DNA from: Rhizobium sp. 2MFCol3.1
GTDB lineage: Bacteria; Pseudomonadota; Alphaproteobacteria; Rhizobiales; Rhizobiaceae
NCBI RefSeq assembly: GCF_000377565.1
Contig: NZ_KB898366.1
Span: 62,001 to 126,000, forward strand
Length of the DNA stretch: 64,000 nucleotides
Reading direction: 5' to 3'
Positions 41,755 to 50,724 of this stretch are shown piece by piece. The position numbers were made by a program, and so were the translations under genes. Under the pieces are notes generated by a model. The model did no database searches. It worked only from the letters and a program-made list of their open reading frames with translations, and had not been told where the DNA came from. Numbering within the stretch: the first letter of the stretch is position 1; every line of letters begins with the position of its first letter.

Positions 41755-42711
41755 TTACGAGTCTCTGGCACTTTGTGCGACCAAAGCCTTGGGAATCATC
41801 ACATGGGCACCCTTCTTCACGTTCACGACCTGCGTGATGCGTAGATCGGCAGCCATGCTGCAAAGGCTGTAGGCCTGTACCGACGTCAGATGCGTTCTTT
41901 CGACGATCATTTGGATCGAAGAGCGAAGGGCGGTCTGCACTGCTTGTTGCAAGTCCTCGTCAAACGCCATGACGATCAGGTGATCGGCGGTCTCGGCGTA
42001 GGGCATTGCAAGCTCTGCGCCGCTGACGACATCGATCTTGAATGTTCCGCTCAGTCCGGTCTCGACGGCGGTCAGGCAGACCTCGCCGTCTCCCTGCGAC
42101 GCGTGGCCGTCGCCGGCCGAGAATAAAGCGCCTTCGACGGAGACAGGCAGATAGAGGATCGAGCCGGCAGTCAGCTCGCGATTATCCATGTTGCCGCCGA
42201 AATAGCCCGGAATGATCGAGGTCAGGCAACCATCTTCTGGTTTCGGGGCGGTAGCCATGACCCCGAAAAAGGGTCGTGCCGGCATCATCATGCCCCAAGG
42301 TGTGCTGATGGTGCCGGCCTCGCGGTCAATGCTCAGATGCAGGGTTTCATCTTGCGTGAAATCATGCGGCAGCGCGCCCTTGCCTGGCCTCACGATATTG
42401 AAACCCCAATCATCCCGAAGCCTGACATCAAGGATCTCGACACGCAAGGCGTCACCAGGCTTGGCGCCGCGGACATGGATTGGGCCGGTCATTATGTGGG
42501 GGCCGGGCGATGGCGCCAGCGCCTCGTGGATCGCCTGCAATTCCGGCCGGACCGAATGGGTGGGGTTGCGCGAGGCCTCGGAAGGCGACCCGCTGACGCT
42601 ATGGATCGTCACGGTGTCGCCGGGATCGATCTCGATCACTGGCCGACGGCGCGCATCGAGGTGGCCCCAATGCACGGTGTCTGGTGTGGGGAAGACGTCG
42701 TAATGGGGCAT
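41755..42711 (-). CDS. Acetamidase/formamidase-family protein
   Basis: A 318-residue protein of the FmdA/AmdA family, seen from GHLDARRRPVIEIDPGDTV at the N-terminus, the GPIHVRGAKPGDALRVEI motif, and the FSAGDGHASQGDGEV signature with the conserved histidine and acids. Such enzymes release ammonia from formamide or short amides. It is the last gene of a leftward operon with DUF3830 protein, NMT1-type importer and a dihydroorotase-like enzyme; it would take the last amide nitrogen from a ring-opened product. Confidence 0.87.
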   Translation of the reverse strand: MPHYDVFPTPDTVHWGHLDARRRPVIEIDPGDTVTIHSVSGSPSEASRNPTHSVRPELQAIHEALAPSPGPHIMTGPIHVRGAKPGDALRVEILDVRLRDDWGFNIVRPGKGALPHDFTQDETLHLSIDREAGTISTPWGMMMPARPFFGVMATAPKPEDGCLTSIIPGYFGGNMDNRELTAGSILYLPVSVEGALFSAGDGHASQGDGEVCLTAVETGLSGTFKIDVVSGAELAMPYAETADHLIVMAFDEDLQQAVQTALRSSIQMIVERTHLTSVQAYSLCSMAADLRITQVVNVKKGAHVMIPKALVAQSARDS

Positions 42712-42717
42712 GCTGGA

Positions 42718-43131
42718 TCAGGCCAGTTCGAAGCGGATGGATTGCGCACCTTCCCAGAGCGTCAGGTTGCCGAGCGTTTTCAGGTTCTCGAGGCCCGACG
42801 TCAGGGTGATGAAGTGATTGCCGGCAAGCTGGCCCATTTTGGAGGAGAAGTCCACGCCGCCATAGGCAAGCAGAATCTCCGTCTCGCTGATGCCGCCAGG
42901 ATAGAGGATGATGTGGCCGGGGGCCGGATGACTGGTGTGGTTCTCGTAACCGACGCCGAAGTCTTCGTCGCCGAGCGGCACCCAAACGCCTTCACCGCTC
43001 CAGCGGACGTGCACGATCTTGCTCTCATAGGGCAGGCGCTTGAGGAAGGCAGCGCAAGTCTTCGGCGCATCCTCCGTCTCCAGGCGGGCGTCGAAGGTAA
43101 AAGGGCCGGCGGTGATCTTGAGCTTGGTCAT
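42718..43131 (-). CDS. DUF3830 family protein (cyclophilin-like fold)
   Basis: A 137-residue DUF3830 protein; such proteins have a cyclophilin-like barrel (KLKITAGPFTFDARLE, HPAPGHIILYPGGISETEIL). They are repeatedly found beside amidohydrolases and NMT1-type importers, but no activity is known. ATG 43131 follows AGGAACAGCA; an upstream ATG at 43146 is less likely. It lies 43 nt after the permease gene and 6 nt before the formamidase gene. Confidence 0.82.
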   Translation of the reverse strand: MTKLKITAGPFTFDARLETEDAPKTCAAFLKRLPYESKIVHVRWSGEGVWVPLGDEDFGVGYENHTSHPAPGHIILYPGGISETEILLAYGGVDFSSKMGQLAGNHFITLTSGLENLKTLGNLTLWEGAQSIRFELA

Positions 43132-43174
43132 TGCTGTTCCTGTCAATGGGAAAGAGTAAGGGCCAGCGGGCGTA

Positions 43175-43951
43175 TCAGCCGCCAGCGGAAAAATTGTCGC
43201 CGCGTCTGGCCCAGCCGGTAACGCGCCCCTCGATTACCGAGAAGACCACGTACAGCGCGACACCAAGCGCCGCCAGAATGAACAGGCCGGCGAAGACCAG
43301 CGGCACGTCGAAGCTGGAGCTCGCGATCATCATCACATTGCCGATCCCCCGGTTGGAAGCGACGGTTTCGGAAATGACGGTGCCGACAAAGGCGAGGGTG
43401 GCCGCGACCTTCAGCGATGCGAAGAAATACGGCATGGTGCGCGGCAGCCCGATATTCCAGAGAATCTCGAGCTTCGTCGCCTTCAATGTCCGCATGACGT
43501 CCTGCAGTTCCGGCTCGGTCGAGGCGAGACCGGCGGCGACATTGACGACAATTGGGAAGACGCACATCACCATGGCCGTTAGCACGGCGGGAACGGTGCC
43601 AGAGCCGAACCAGAGCACGAGGATCGGCACGATCGCGACCTTCGGGATGGACGAAAAGCCGACGAGCAGCGGATAGGCGACATCATAGGCAAGCCGCGAC
43701 GAGCCGATCAACATACCGAGCGCCAGCCCAAGGATGATGCCAAGGCCGAGACCAAGCAGCGTCGTATAGATCGTCTGGATAGTGTGCGGCCAAATGGCCG
43801 GGAACTGAGTAAAGAGCGTTACGAGCACCTGGCTCGGGCGCGGCAAGACAAGATCCGAGACGTTGAAGGCGAGGCATATGACCTCCCAAAGCACGAAGAA
43901 GCCGACGATGCAGGTGGCGGAGAGGATCTGGCGTTTGGCGGCGGCTGTCAT
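43175..43951 (-). CDS. NMT1/taurine-type ABC importer, permease
   Basis: A 258-residue inner-membrane permease of the SsuC/TauC/ThiX family (BPD_transp_1). It has about six membrane segments, and the EAA-like loop ATKLEILWNIGLPRTMPYFFASLK contacts the ATPase. ATG 43951 overlaps the ATPase stop by 4 nt. It works with the ATPase at 43948 and the binding protein at 47098, perhaps also with the second binding protein at 50725. Confidence 0.88.
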   Translation of the reverse strand: MTAAAKRQILSATCIVGFFVLWEVICLAFNVSDLVLPRPSQVLVTLFTQFPAIWPHTIQTIYTTLLGLGLGIILGLALGMLIGSSRLAYDVAYPLLVGFSSIPKVAIVPILVLWFGSGTVPAVLTAMVMCVFPIVVNVAAGLASTEPELQDVMRTLKATKLEILWNIGLPRTMPYFFASLKVAATLAFVGTVISETVASNRGIGNVMMIASSSFDVPLVFAGLFILAALGVALYVVFSVIEGRVTGWARRGDNFSAGG

Positions 43952-44787
43952 GACTGCACCTCGTTGACGGCGCGTGCGGCGACGATGCGCTCGCGGAGCC
44001 TTTGCGTCAGGGACACGAATTCGGGCTGGAAGGAGACGTCGATGGTCCGTGGACGGGCGAAGGGAACGATGCTGTCCTCGATGATGCGGCCCGGCCGCGC
44101 CTGCATCACGCAGATGCGGGTCGCGAGATAGGCGGCTTCCTTCAGGTCGTGGGTGACGAGAACGACGGTTGGGCGCCGTTCGATCCAGAGCGTCTGCATG
44201 ATCTCCCACAGTTCCTCGCGGGTGAACTGGTCGAGCGCGCCGAAAGGCTCATCCAGAAGCAGAAGTGTCGGGTCATGGATCAACGCGCGGCAAAGCGAGG
44301 CGCGCTGCTGCATGCCGCCCGAGAGCTGCCAGGGGAATTTATCACCAAAGCCCGAGAGACCGACCTTGGAGAGCAGCGCTTCGGCGCGATCGCGGTATTC
44401 GCCCTTCTTTTTTCTGGCATAGCCATGCTTGAACGGCGCAACGATCTTCAGCGGCATCATCACATTGTCGCGGATGTTGAGCCAGGGCAGCAGGGTCGGG
44501 TTCTGGAAGGCCATGCCGATCCTGACCTCGTTCGCGCCGATCTCGCGACCGGTTACGAAAATATTGCCCTTCGATGGCGAGAGCGTGCCGGCAACGAGTT
44601 TCAGAATCGTCGACTTGCCGCAGCCGGACGGGCCGACGAGGGCGACGAACTCACCGTTCTCGATCCTGAGCGACGTCTCCGCCAGCGCCACCGTCTTGTT
44701 CTTCTCGCCACCGAAAGTGACGTTCACTCTTTCCAGATCGATCACGGGATTGCCGGGGACGACCCCGGTTGCGAGAGGTTGGTTCAT
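43948..44787 (-). CDS. NMT1/taurine-type ABC importer, ATP-binding protein
   Basis: A 279-residue ATPase of the SsuB/TauB/ThiZ family: Walker A GPSGCGKST, signature LSGGMQQRASLCRAL, Walker B LLLLDEPFGALD, switch histidine in VLVTHDLKEA. The open frame runs up to 45117, but that part overlaps the upstream enzyme; ATG 44787 (MNQPLATG) with AGGAAGGG upstream is the start. Confidence 0.9.
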   Translation of the reverse strand: MNQPLATGVVPGNPVIDLERVNVTFGGEKNKTVALAETSLRIENGEFVALVGPSGCGKSTILKLVAGTLSPSKGNIFVTGREIGANEVRIGMAFQNPTLLPWLNIRDNVMMPLKIVAPFKHGYARKKKGEYRDRAEALLSKVGLSGFGDKFPWQLSGGMQQRASLCRALIHDPTLLLLDEPFGALDQFTREELWEIMQTLWIERRPTVVLVTHDLKEAAYLATRICVMQARPGRIIEDSIVPFARPRTIDVSFQPEFVSLTQRLRERIVAARAVNEVQS

Positions 44788-44792
44788 GGCGA

Positions 44793-46226
44793 TCAGCCCT
44801 TCCTGGGCGCTGTCACGGCGGCCATGGTCTGGTCGGCGTTGCGAACGTCCGGTGCCGGCATTTGCTGGATCGCATGAACCGAACGGCCCCAACCCTTGGC
44901 GCTGTCCTGCAGCGTACGGTCCTTCATCGCGAAGCGACCGCGCACGATGGTGTGGATCGGAAGCGCCGTTGCCTTCATCCCGTGCCAGGGCGAGATTTTC
45001 GCCGTCGACTGGATCTGCGCGTCGTCGATCGTCCACTCGCGGTTGGTGTCGACGATCGCGAGATCGGCGTCCGAACCCACCATCAGCGCACCCTTTGTCG
45101 GGTAAAGGCCCCAGCACTTGGCGGGCTTCTCGGCGCTCCAGCGCACATAGTCGGACAGACTTGCCCCTCGACGCTCAAGCTCGGTCAGCATCAGCGGCAT
45201 CTGTGTTTCGACGCCAGGGAAGCCGCAATCGACAGTCCAGATGTCCTCGCGGGTCTTTTCCTCGATCGAATGGGGAGCGTGGTCGGTGGCGATCATGTCG
45301 ATCGTGCCGTCGGCAAGCGCCTGCCAGATCGGATCCTGGTTTTCGGCCTCGCGCACCGGCGGGTTGACGCGGATGACGCCACGCTTCGCCTCGTAATCAT
45401 CGGCGGACAGAAGGAGATATTGCGGGCAGGTCTCGCCGGTAATATCGGCACCACGCGCCTTCGCCTCTGCCAGCGGCCGAAGCTCGGCGGCGGACGAGAT
45501 GTGGAGGATATGGATACGCGCGCCCGTCCATTCCGCAAGGATGGCGGCGCGGGCAACGGCTTCCGCCGCCACGACGGCCGGGCGGGCGGCGAGGTGGGCC
45601 AGAGGATCGGTGCGGCCCATGGCGCGCAACCGGGCCTCGCGGCGCTCCATGATCGAATTTGTCTCGGCGTGCAGCGAAATGCGCTTGCCGGTCGGCGCAA
45701 CGATCTCGAAGAGTTCGAGCATGGCGCCCGTCGTCGGCGAGGGGATGCGGCCGAACGTGTTGCCCATGTAGCATTTGAAGCCGATGACGCCGCCCTCGAT
45801 CAGTTCGCCGATATTCGGCAGGCTGTCTTCGCCGAGCACGGCGTACAGGCCATAGTCGACATGGGCCTTGGCGCCGGCGATCGCATGCTTTTCGGCCAGC
45901 GATGTGGCATCGGAGATCGCTGGCAGCGTGTTCGGCATGTCGAAGACGGTGGTGACGCCGCCGAAAGCCGCCGCCGCCGTGCCGCTCGCAAAATCCTCCT
46001 TCTGCGGATAGCCGGGGTCGCGGAAGTGCACATGGACGTCGATCGCGCCGGGCAAGATATGGAGACCGGTCGCATCCAGACTGTCCTTGGCCTCGGGCAT
46101 CGCATCCTTCTCGCCGATCGCGAGGATCTTGCCATCCTTGATGGCGATGCTCGCCAGATACTGGGTGTCGGGGGTGACGATCGTGCCGCCATGGACGACG
46201 AGGTCTGCAATGATCTCGGTGGTCAT
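44793..46226 (-). CDS. Dihydroorotase/allantoinase/hydantoinase-like amidohydrolase
   Basis: A 477-residue cyclic amidohydrolase. Metal ligands are HVHFRDPG (first His pair), the carboxylated lysine in GFKCYMG, histidines in HAE and HISS, and the aspartate in TDHAPH. The AllB/PyrC/HyuA group opens five- or six-membered cyclic amides. A true pyrimidine biosynthesis role is unlikely because it is embedded in an importer/catabolic operon with formamidase-like and DUF3830 genes. AGGAG lies before ATG 46226. Expected substrate: a hydantoin-, dihydropyrimidine- or allantoin-like ring. Confidence 0.85.
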   Translation of the reverse strand: MTTEIIADLVVHGGTIVTPDTQYLASIAIKDGKILAIGEKDAMPEAKDSLDATGLHILPGAIDVHVHFRDPGYPQKEDFASGTAAAAFGGVTTVFDMPNTLPAISDATSLAEKHAIAGAKAHVDYGLYAVLGEDSLPNIGELIEGGVIGFKCYMGNTFGRIPSPTTGAMLELFEIVAPTGKRISLHAETNSIMERREARLRAMGRTDPLAHLAARPAVVAAEAVARAAILAEWTGARIHILHISSAAELRPLAEAKARGADITGETCPQYLLLSADDYEAKRGVIRVNPPVREAENQDPIWQALADGTIDMIATDHAPHSIEEKTREDIWTVDCGFPGVETQMPLMLTELERRGASLSDYVRWSAEKPAKCWGLYPTKGALMVGSDADLAIVDTNREWTIDDAQIQSTAKISPWHGMKATALPIHTIVRGRFAMKDRTLQDSAKGWGRSVHAIQQMPAPDVRNADQTMAAVTAPRKG

Positions 46227-46237
46227 CTCATATCTCC

Positions 46238-47029
46238 TTAAAGGGCAGCCCAGCCGCCATCGACGGGCAGGTCGACGCCGGTGATCTGGCGCGAGACGTC
46301 GCTGGCGAGGAACAGGCAAGCATTGGCGACATCGTCGTCGACGGTGATGCGCTTCAGCGCGTAGTCTTCCGCATGGCGATTTGCTGCCTCTTCCTCCGTG
46401 ATGCCGAGTTTCAGCGCCATGGTCTTGCAGACCTTGTCGCGGAAACGGGGGCCATCGACCATGCCTGGGGCGACGCAGTTGACGTTGATGTTGTGCTGGC
46501 CGACCTCGAGCGCGAAGCTCTTGGTAATCCCGCGTAGGCCCCATTTGGAGGCGGAATAGGCGAGGCGGCCGGCGCGCCCCTTCATGCCGAAGGTGCCCCC
46601 GACATTGACGACCTTGCCGTAGCTGTTCTCGATCATCGACGGCAGAACCGCGCGGATCGTGTGGAAACAGCCGTTCATGTTGAGCGTGACTATGTCGTCG
46701 AATTCTTCCGGTGTTGTCTCGACGCCGGTTTTGCCCATCGGGCCGGAGCCGCCGGCGACATTGACGAGGACGTCGATACGGCCGAAGGCTTCAACGGTCT
46801 TCAGGGCGGCGGCGTCACATTGTCCGGCGTCTGTCAGGTCGCATCCGATAACGACAACGGCACAGCCTTTGGACCGGGCTTCCTCCGCGACTGGCCCGAT
46901 CGCTGCCGTATCACGGCCGACGAGAGCGAGCTTCGCGCCTTCATTGGCAAAGGCAAGCGTGATGGCCGCGCCCATTCCCTTGGCGGGGCCCGTGATGAAC
47001 ACGACTTTATCCTTCAGCATCAGGTCCAT
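46238..47029 (-). CDS. Short-chain dehydrogenase/reductase
   Basis: A 263-residue classical SDR: cofactor motif TGPAKGMGAAITLA, NVAGGSGP, and the catalytic YSASKWGL. It ends in the usual GVDLPVDGGW. It may oxidise or reduce an alcohol/ketone group, or ring-reduce a precursor, before ring opening by the amidohydrolase encoded 11 nt downstream. Cofactor and substrate are not clear from sequence. Confidence 0.87.
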   Translation of the reverse strand: MDLMLKDKVVFITGPAKGMGAAITLAFANEGAKLALVGRDTAAIGPVAEEARSKGCAVVVIGCDLTDAGQCDAAALKTVEAFGRIDVLVNVAGGSGPMGKTGVETTPEEFDDIVTLNMNGCFHTIRAVLPSMIENSYGKVVNVGGTFGMKGRAGRLAYSASKWGLRGITKSFALEVGQHNINVNCVAPGMVDGPRFRDKVCKTMALKLGITEEEAANRHAEDYALKRITVDDDVANACLFLASDVSRQITGVDLPVDGGWAAL

Positions 47030-47064
47030 GATGTTGTTTCCGTTATTTCAACTGTGATGGGAGG

Positions 47065-47084
47065 GGCGGCGCGCTGGCGCCGCC
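47065..47084. terminator. Intercistronic GC-rich hairpin after the binding-protein gene
   Basis: GGCGGCGC (47065-47072) pairs perfectly with GCGCCGCC (47077-47084) around a 4-nt loop. It lies between the binding-protein gene and the SDR in the leftward operon. Without a T-run it is more likely an mRNA stabiliser or partial attenuator, which would give more binding protein than enzyme. Confidence 0.5.
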
Positions 47085-47097
47085 GTCATTGGGTGGC

Positions 47098-48144
47098 TCA
47101 GTTCATGACCGTAAGACGGTCGTCCTTGGCGGGGAGGAAGCTGCGATCGAAAACTTCGGTGAGCGCCGGTGTGCGCGGCAATTCCTTTGCCTTGACGATG
47201 ATATCGATCGACTTGCCGAGACGGGCGTCATCAACGTCACCGAAGCCGATCTTGGCGATTTCGTCGTGGTTCATCTCGTTGGCGATGGTCGCGTCGAAGC
47301 GTTCGCGCTCGATGGCTGGCTTGATGAGCGGTTCGCGCTTCTGAACGGCGGCGATCGCTGCGTCCGGATCCTTGATCGCGTCCTTGATGCTCTTATTGAT
47401 CGCGCGCAGGAAGCCCTTCACCGCGTCGGGATTGTCCTTGACCAGCTTCTTGGAGGCAATGATGGCGTTCGAATAGAGATCCATTCCGTAGTCGCCGTAA
47501 CGAATGAAGCGCAGTTCCTTGTCGGGATCGACACCGATGAGCTTGGAGCTGAAGCGGATCGTGTTGACATAGCCGAACACGCCTTCGACCTGGCCCTTCA
47601 TCAGCATCTGCTCGCGAAGGTTCGGCTGCATGTTGGTGATGTTCACCTTGGTGCAGTCGATCTTGGTGATGGAGCACAGCGCCGGGAAGAGCTTGAGCGC
47701 GCCATCATTGGCCGCGCCACCCAGCGTGTGGCCAGGAAAATCGGCCGGCGACTTGATTGGGCTGTCTGCCTTTACGGCGACGGTGAAGGGCGGCTGGCTG
47801 TACATCATGAAGACACCAACGGGCGCGTCTTCCGGCTTCTTGGCGGCGAGTTCGATCAAGGCGTTGATGTCGCCGAACGCCATGTCATAGGCGCCGTTGG
47901 CAACCAGCGGAACGCCTGCACCGGAGCCGTTGCCCTGGTCGAACGTCACATCGAGGCCTTCCTCCTTGAAGTAACCCTTGTCCTCGGCGAGGAAAAGTAG
48001 GCCCTGCGGCCCCTCATACTTCCAGTTCAGGACCATCTTGATGCTAGTTTCGGCATGTGCCGCGGTGCCTGTCAATGCGGAAAGTGCTGTGGCGGCGGCA
48101 AGCGCCAGCATACGGGCGCGCGTCTTCATCTGGTGATTAGCCAT
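47098..48144 (-). CDS. NMT1/THI5-type ABC importer, substrate-binding protein 1
   Basis: A 348-residue periplasmic protein of the NMT1/ThiY group: signal peptide ending near TAAHAE, then IKMVLNWKYEGPQGLLFLAE and GYFKEEGLDVTF. Relatives bind formylaminopyrimidine, taurine, nitrate or aromatic sulfonates; next to a cyclic amidohydrolase a pyrimidine-like or hydantoin-like ligand is plausible. GGGGAACAACA precedes ATG 48144. It is the first gene of the leftward operon and diverges from a LysR gene. A second, related binding protein lies at 50725-51738. Confidence 0.88.
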   Translation of the reverse strand: MANHQMKTRARMLALAAATALSALTGTAAHAETSIKMVLNWKYEGPQGLLFLAEDKGYFKEEGLDVTFDQGNGSGAGVPLVANGAYDMAFGDINALIELAAKKPEDAPVGVFMMYSQPPFTVAVKADSPIKSPADFPGHTLGGAANDGALKLFPALCSITKIDCTKVNITNMQPNLREQMLMKGQVEGVFGYVNTIRFSSKLIGVDPDKELRFIRYGDYGMDLYSNAIIASKKLVKDNPDAVKGFLRAINKSIKDAIKDPDAAIAAVQKREPLIKPAIERERFDATIANEMNHDEIAKIGFGDVDDARLGKSIDIIVKAKELPRTPALTEVFDRSFLPAKDDRLTVMN

Positions 48145-48216
48145 TGTTGTTCCCCTTGTCCGGTCGTGGGAGGCCGCCTTTGTCGCGGCTTGTTCTTTGA
48201 TGTTGCAATGCGAGAG

Positions 48217-48234
48217 TACACGGTCCAGTGTGTA
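48217..48234. promoter_or_regulatory. Candidate LysR-type binding site
   Basis: TACAC (48217-48221) and GTGTA (48230-48234) form an interrupted palindrome with 8 nt between, within the 148-nt divergent gap between the importer operon and the LysR gene. This fits the T-N11-A-type dyads that LysR regulators use to control a divergent operon. Confidence 0.5.
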
Positions 48235-48292
48235 TCTCAACCGCAATTTTTGTGTATGAACGGTGCCAAAAAGGCCTCACTCGGAGCAAGCG

Positions 48293-49183
48293 ATGCGTCA
48301 TCTGAAATTGCTGCAACAAGTCTCTGAAATCGCCAAAGCGGGCTCGATCCGCCAGGCGGCGGAGCGGATGAACATCACGGCATCGGCGATGAACCGCAAG
48401 ATCCAGGATCTGGAGTTGGAGATAGGAACGCCGATATTCGAACGGCGTGCGCGTGGCGTGAAGTTGACCACGGCGGGTGAATTGTTTGTGCGCTATGCCA
48501 GAAGTCAGATCGCCGATGCTGAGCGGCTGAGTTCACAAGTCGAAGACCTGCGTGGCTTAAGGCGCGGACCGGTGAAGATCGCCTGCAGCCAGGCGCTTGC
48601 ACTCGACTTTCTGCCGTTTCAGATCGGGGAGTTCCGAAAGGACAACCCTCGGCTCGTTTTCGATCTGAAGGTGATGGACCATAACGCGGCGATCAACGCG
48701 CTCGTCGAATACGATGTCGATCTCGCTCTGGTCTACCGAGCCTACATGCGGCCGGGCATACGCATATTAACCTCGCTGCCGCAGCGATTGGTCGCGATCA
48801 TGCGGGAAGATCACCCGCTGGCGTCCAAGCAGGTGCTTCGGCTTTCCGATTGTGTCGGACAGCCGCTCGCATTGCCGGATCAAAGCCTCGGCGGGCGACA
48901 GGTTCTCGATGAGGTGATTGCCCGCCGCGACTTCCGGTTCGACATCATGGCGGAATCGAATTCGTTCGAGATGCTGAGAGGGCTGGTTCTTCGCGGAAAC
49001 ATGATCTCATTCCAGATCGAGGCCGGCGCGCCGCGGCAGGATTTCGGGATGGGGCTGGTCGGCCGGCCGATAGACGAGCGCGACATACCGCGCTCCGACC
49101 TCGTACTGTGCCAACTCAGGGGACGCGTCCTGCCGATCGCCGCGTCCAGCTTCGCGGATAGGCTGGTCAAGGCGATGACGTAG
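48293..49183 (+). CDS. LysR-family transcriptional regulator
   Basis: A 296-residue LysR protein: N-terminal HTH (MRHLKLLQQVSEIAKAG, AAERMNITASAMNRKIQDLE, in part) and a C-terminal effector domain (KIACSQALALDFLPF, DVDLALVYRA). The upstream in-frame ATG (48263) is unlikely; ATG 48293 has GGAG at 7 nt. It is divergent from the importer operon and most likely activates it with the imported compound as coinducer. Confidence 0.9.
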   Translation: MRHLKLLQQVSEIAKAGSIRQAAERMNITASAMNRKIQDLELEIGTPIFERRARGVKLTTAGELFVRYARSQIADAERLSSQVEDLRGLRRGPVKIACSQALALDFLPFQIGEFRKDNPRLVFDLKVMDHNAAINALVEYDVDLALVYRAYMRPGIRILTSLPQRLVAIMREDHPLASKQVLRLSDCVGQPLALPDQSLGGRQVLDEVIARRDFRFDIMAESNSFEMLRGLVLRGNMISFQIEAGAPRQDFGMGLVGRPIDERDIPRSDLVLCQLRGRVLPIAASSFADRLVKAMT

Positions 49184-49228
49184 ATCGAACGCTCACCGCG
49201 CGCTGAACCTGGGCGCGGAAGCTGCGCT

Positions 49229-50665
49229 CTAGCAGCAACCGCGATAATGCGCGCCGATCAACGGTTCGAGTGCCGCGAATGCATCCTGGATATGCTGCGT
49301 CGAACCGATCGCCGCTCGATATTGCTGGCGAAGCGCCGTTTCAACGGATTCGAGATCGATCCCAAGTACCTTGCCGTCCCCCACGATCGTCTTCCCGCCA
49401 CGGATCACCTCGACGACGTCCCTTTGCGTTGCACGCGCGAAGAGATAGTGGCGAGGATCGACCTCCATCACGCGGTCCCGGTCCAGCCGGTCGAGATCGA
49501 GCAGCAAGAGGTCAGCGGGCATGCCGACGTCTATGCGTCCGCCGGCAGGGAGACCGACCATCTCGCGCCCGGTTGCGCAGGCCGCGGCCAGCGCATCAGC
49601 GGGCGTGATCTCCTCGTCGAAAGCCACGCCAGCATTGAGCATGCGAAACAGGCGCAGTTCCCGCAGGGCGTCATCGTCCTCGTCGAACGCGCATCCGTCA
49701 AGGCCGATGCCATAGCGAAGCCCCGACGCCTTCATCCGTCCCGCGCGCGCGATGCCGGATTTCAGGTGCAAATTCGAAGAGGGATTGACGGCGATCTTCA
49801 CGCCGTGGCTCGCCAGGACAGAGAGTTCTTCCGGCCTTGCCCAAACACAATGCGCGACCGTCAGGCGAGGGGACAGCAGGCCGATTTCACGCAGACGTTC
49901 GATGATACCACCGGGATAGGTGCGGTCGGCCCACCTGCGCTGTTCACGCGTTTCCAAAAGATGGATGTGGATGCGGCGACCGGTCTCCGCCGATGCGCTG
50001 GCGATCGCTTCCAAAAGGCCGTCGGAGCACCATTGCACACCGGTGGGGCCGAATTGGACATCGACATGCAACTCATTTTCCAGTTCCGAGGCAACGTCCG
50101 AAACGCGCTTGATCTGTTCTTCGGGCGACATCGTCTCCGCCCGCCAGATATCGTCGATCTTGTATCGATCGGCGAGCTTTGCCGCGATGTCGGTATGGTC
50201 GCCGTAGACGATCGGGTTCCGATCCCGCATGGCGATCGCAAAACCGATCGACACGCCGACATCCGAAGCAGCGCGGGCATAGTCGTGCGCTTCTTTCGCC
50301 AGAGGCTCACGGCCCATGGGGCGGATCAGGTGCACCATGACGGCAACGCAGCCGCCGCGCGCGGATCGCCCGAATGACGCGGCCGCTGCGAGGTAGGGAT
50401 CAACGGCCGGCATGACGGCAAGCGAAGGCAGCCAGGTCTCAAGCGGCTTCATCCCGGCGCCGAACGACGTTGGCGACAGCGGTCGTGCGTGATTGTGTCC
50501 ATCGACCAATGCGGGCATGGCCAGGATACGCGGCGTTGCGGCATCGTCAGTTGCTGATCGGATGGCGGTGATACGGCCCGATTCGACCCGGATTTCGACT
50601 GGTCCAACCGGCTCGTAGCTCTCTCCGATGAGGGCCTTGGCCACAATGATTTGACGGTCACTCAT
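49229..50665 (-). CDS. Metal-dependent aminohydrolase (cytosine deaminase/AtzA type)
   Basis: A 478-residue amidohydrolase-superfamily deaminase. Metal ligands are visible in VDGHNHA, HIHLLE, VAHCVWA and LDGCAFDED. This subgroup deaminates or dechlorinates N-heterocycles (cytosine, guanine, triazines, 8-oxoguanine). It ends in a Cys pair (RGCC). ATG 50665 follows AACGAGA; ATG 50671 is less likely. It is directly downstream of the second NMT1-type binding protein, so it may act on that ligand. Confidence 0.85.
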   Translation of the reverse strand: MSDRQIIVAKALIGESYEPVGPVEIRVESGRITAIRSATDDAATPRILAMPALVDGHNHARPLSPTSFGAGMKPLETWLPSLAVMPAVDPYLAAAASFGRSARGGCVAVMVHLIRPMGREPLAKEAHDYARAASDVGVSIGFAIAMRDRNPIVYGDHTDIAAKLADRYKIDDIWRAETMSPEEQIKRVSDVASELENELHVDVQFGPTGVQWCSDGLLEAIASASAETGRRIHIHLLETREQRRWADRTYPGGIIERLREIGLLSPRLTVAHCVWARPEELSVLASHGVKIAVNPSSNLHLKSGIARAGRMKASGLRYGIGLDGCAFDEDDDALRELRLFRMLNAGVAFDEEITPADALAAACATGREMVGLPAGGRIDVGMPADLLLLDLDRLDRDRVMEVDPRHYLFARATQRDVVEVIRGGKTIVGDGKVLGIDLESVETALRQQYRAAIGSTQHIQDAFAALEPLIGAHYRGCC

Positions 50666-50724
50666 AAGCATTCTCGTTAACGGTGGGCGAACTCCGATGA
50701 AATCCGGAGCTCGCCTATTTGAGA

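Noticed and set aside
44793..46226. Biosynthetic dihydroorotase PyrC.
   Set aside because: Family resemblance only; it is embedded in an importer and amide-degradation operon and lacks pyrimidine biosynthesis neighbours.
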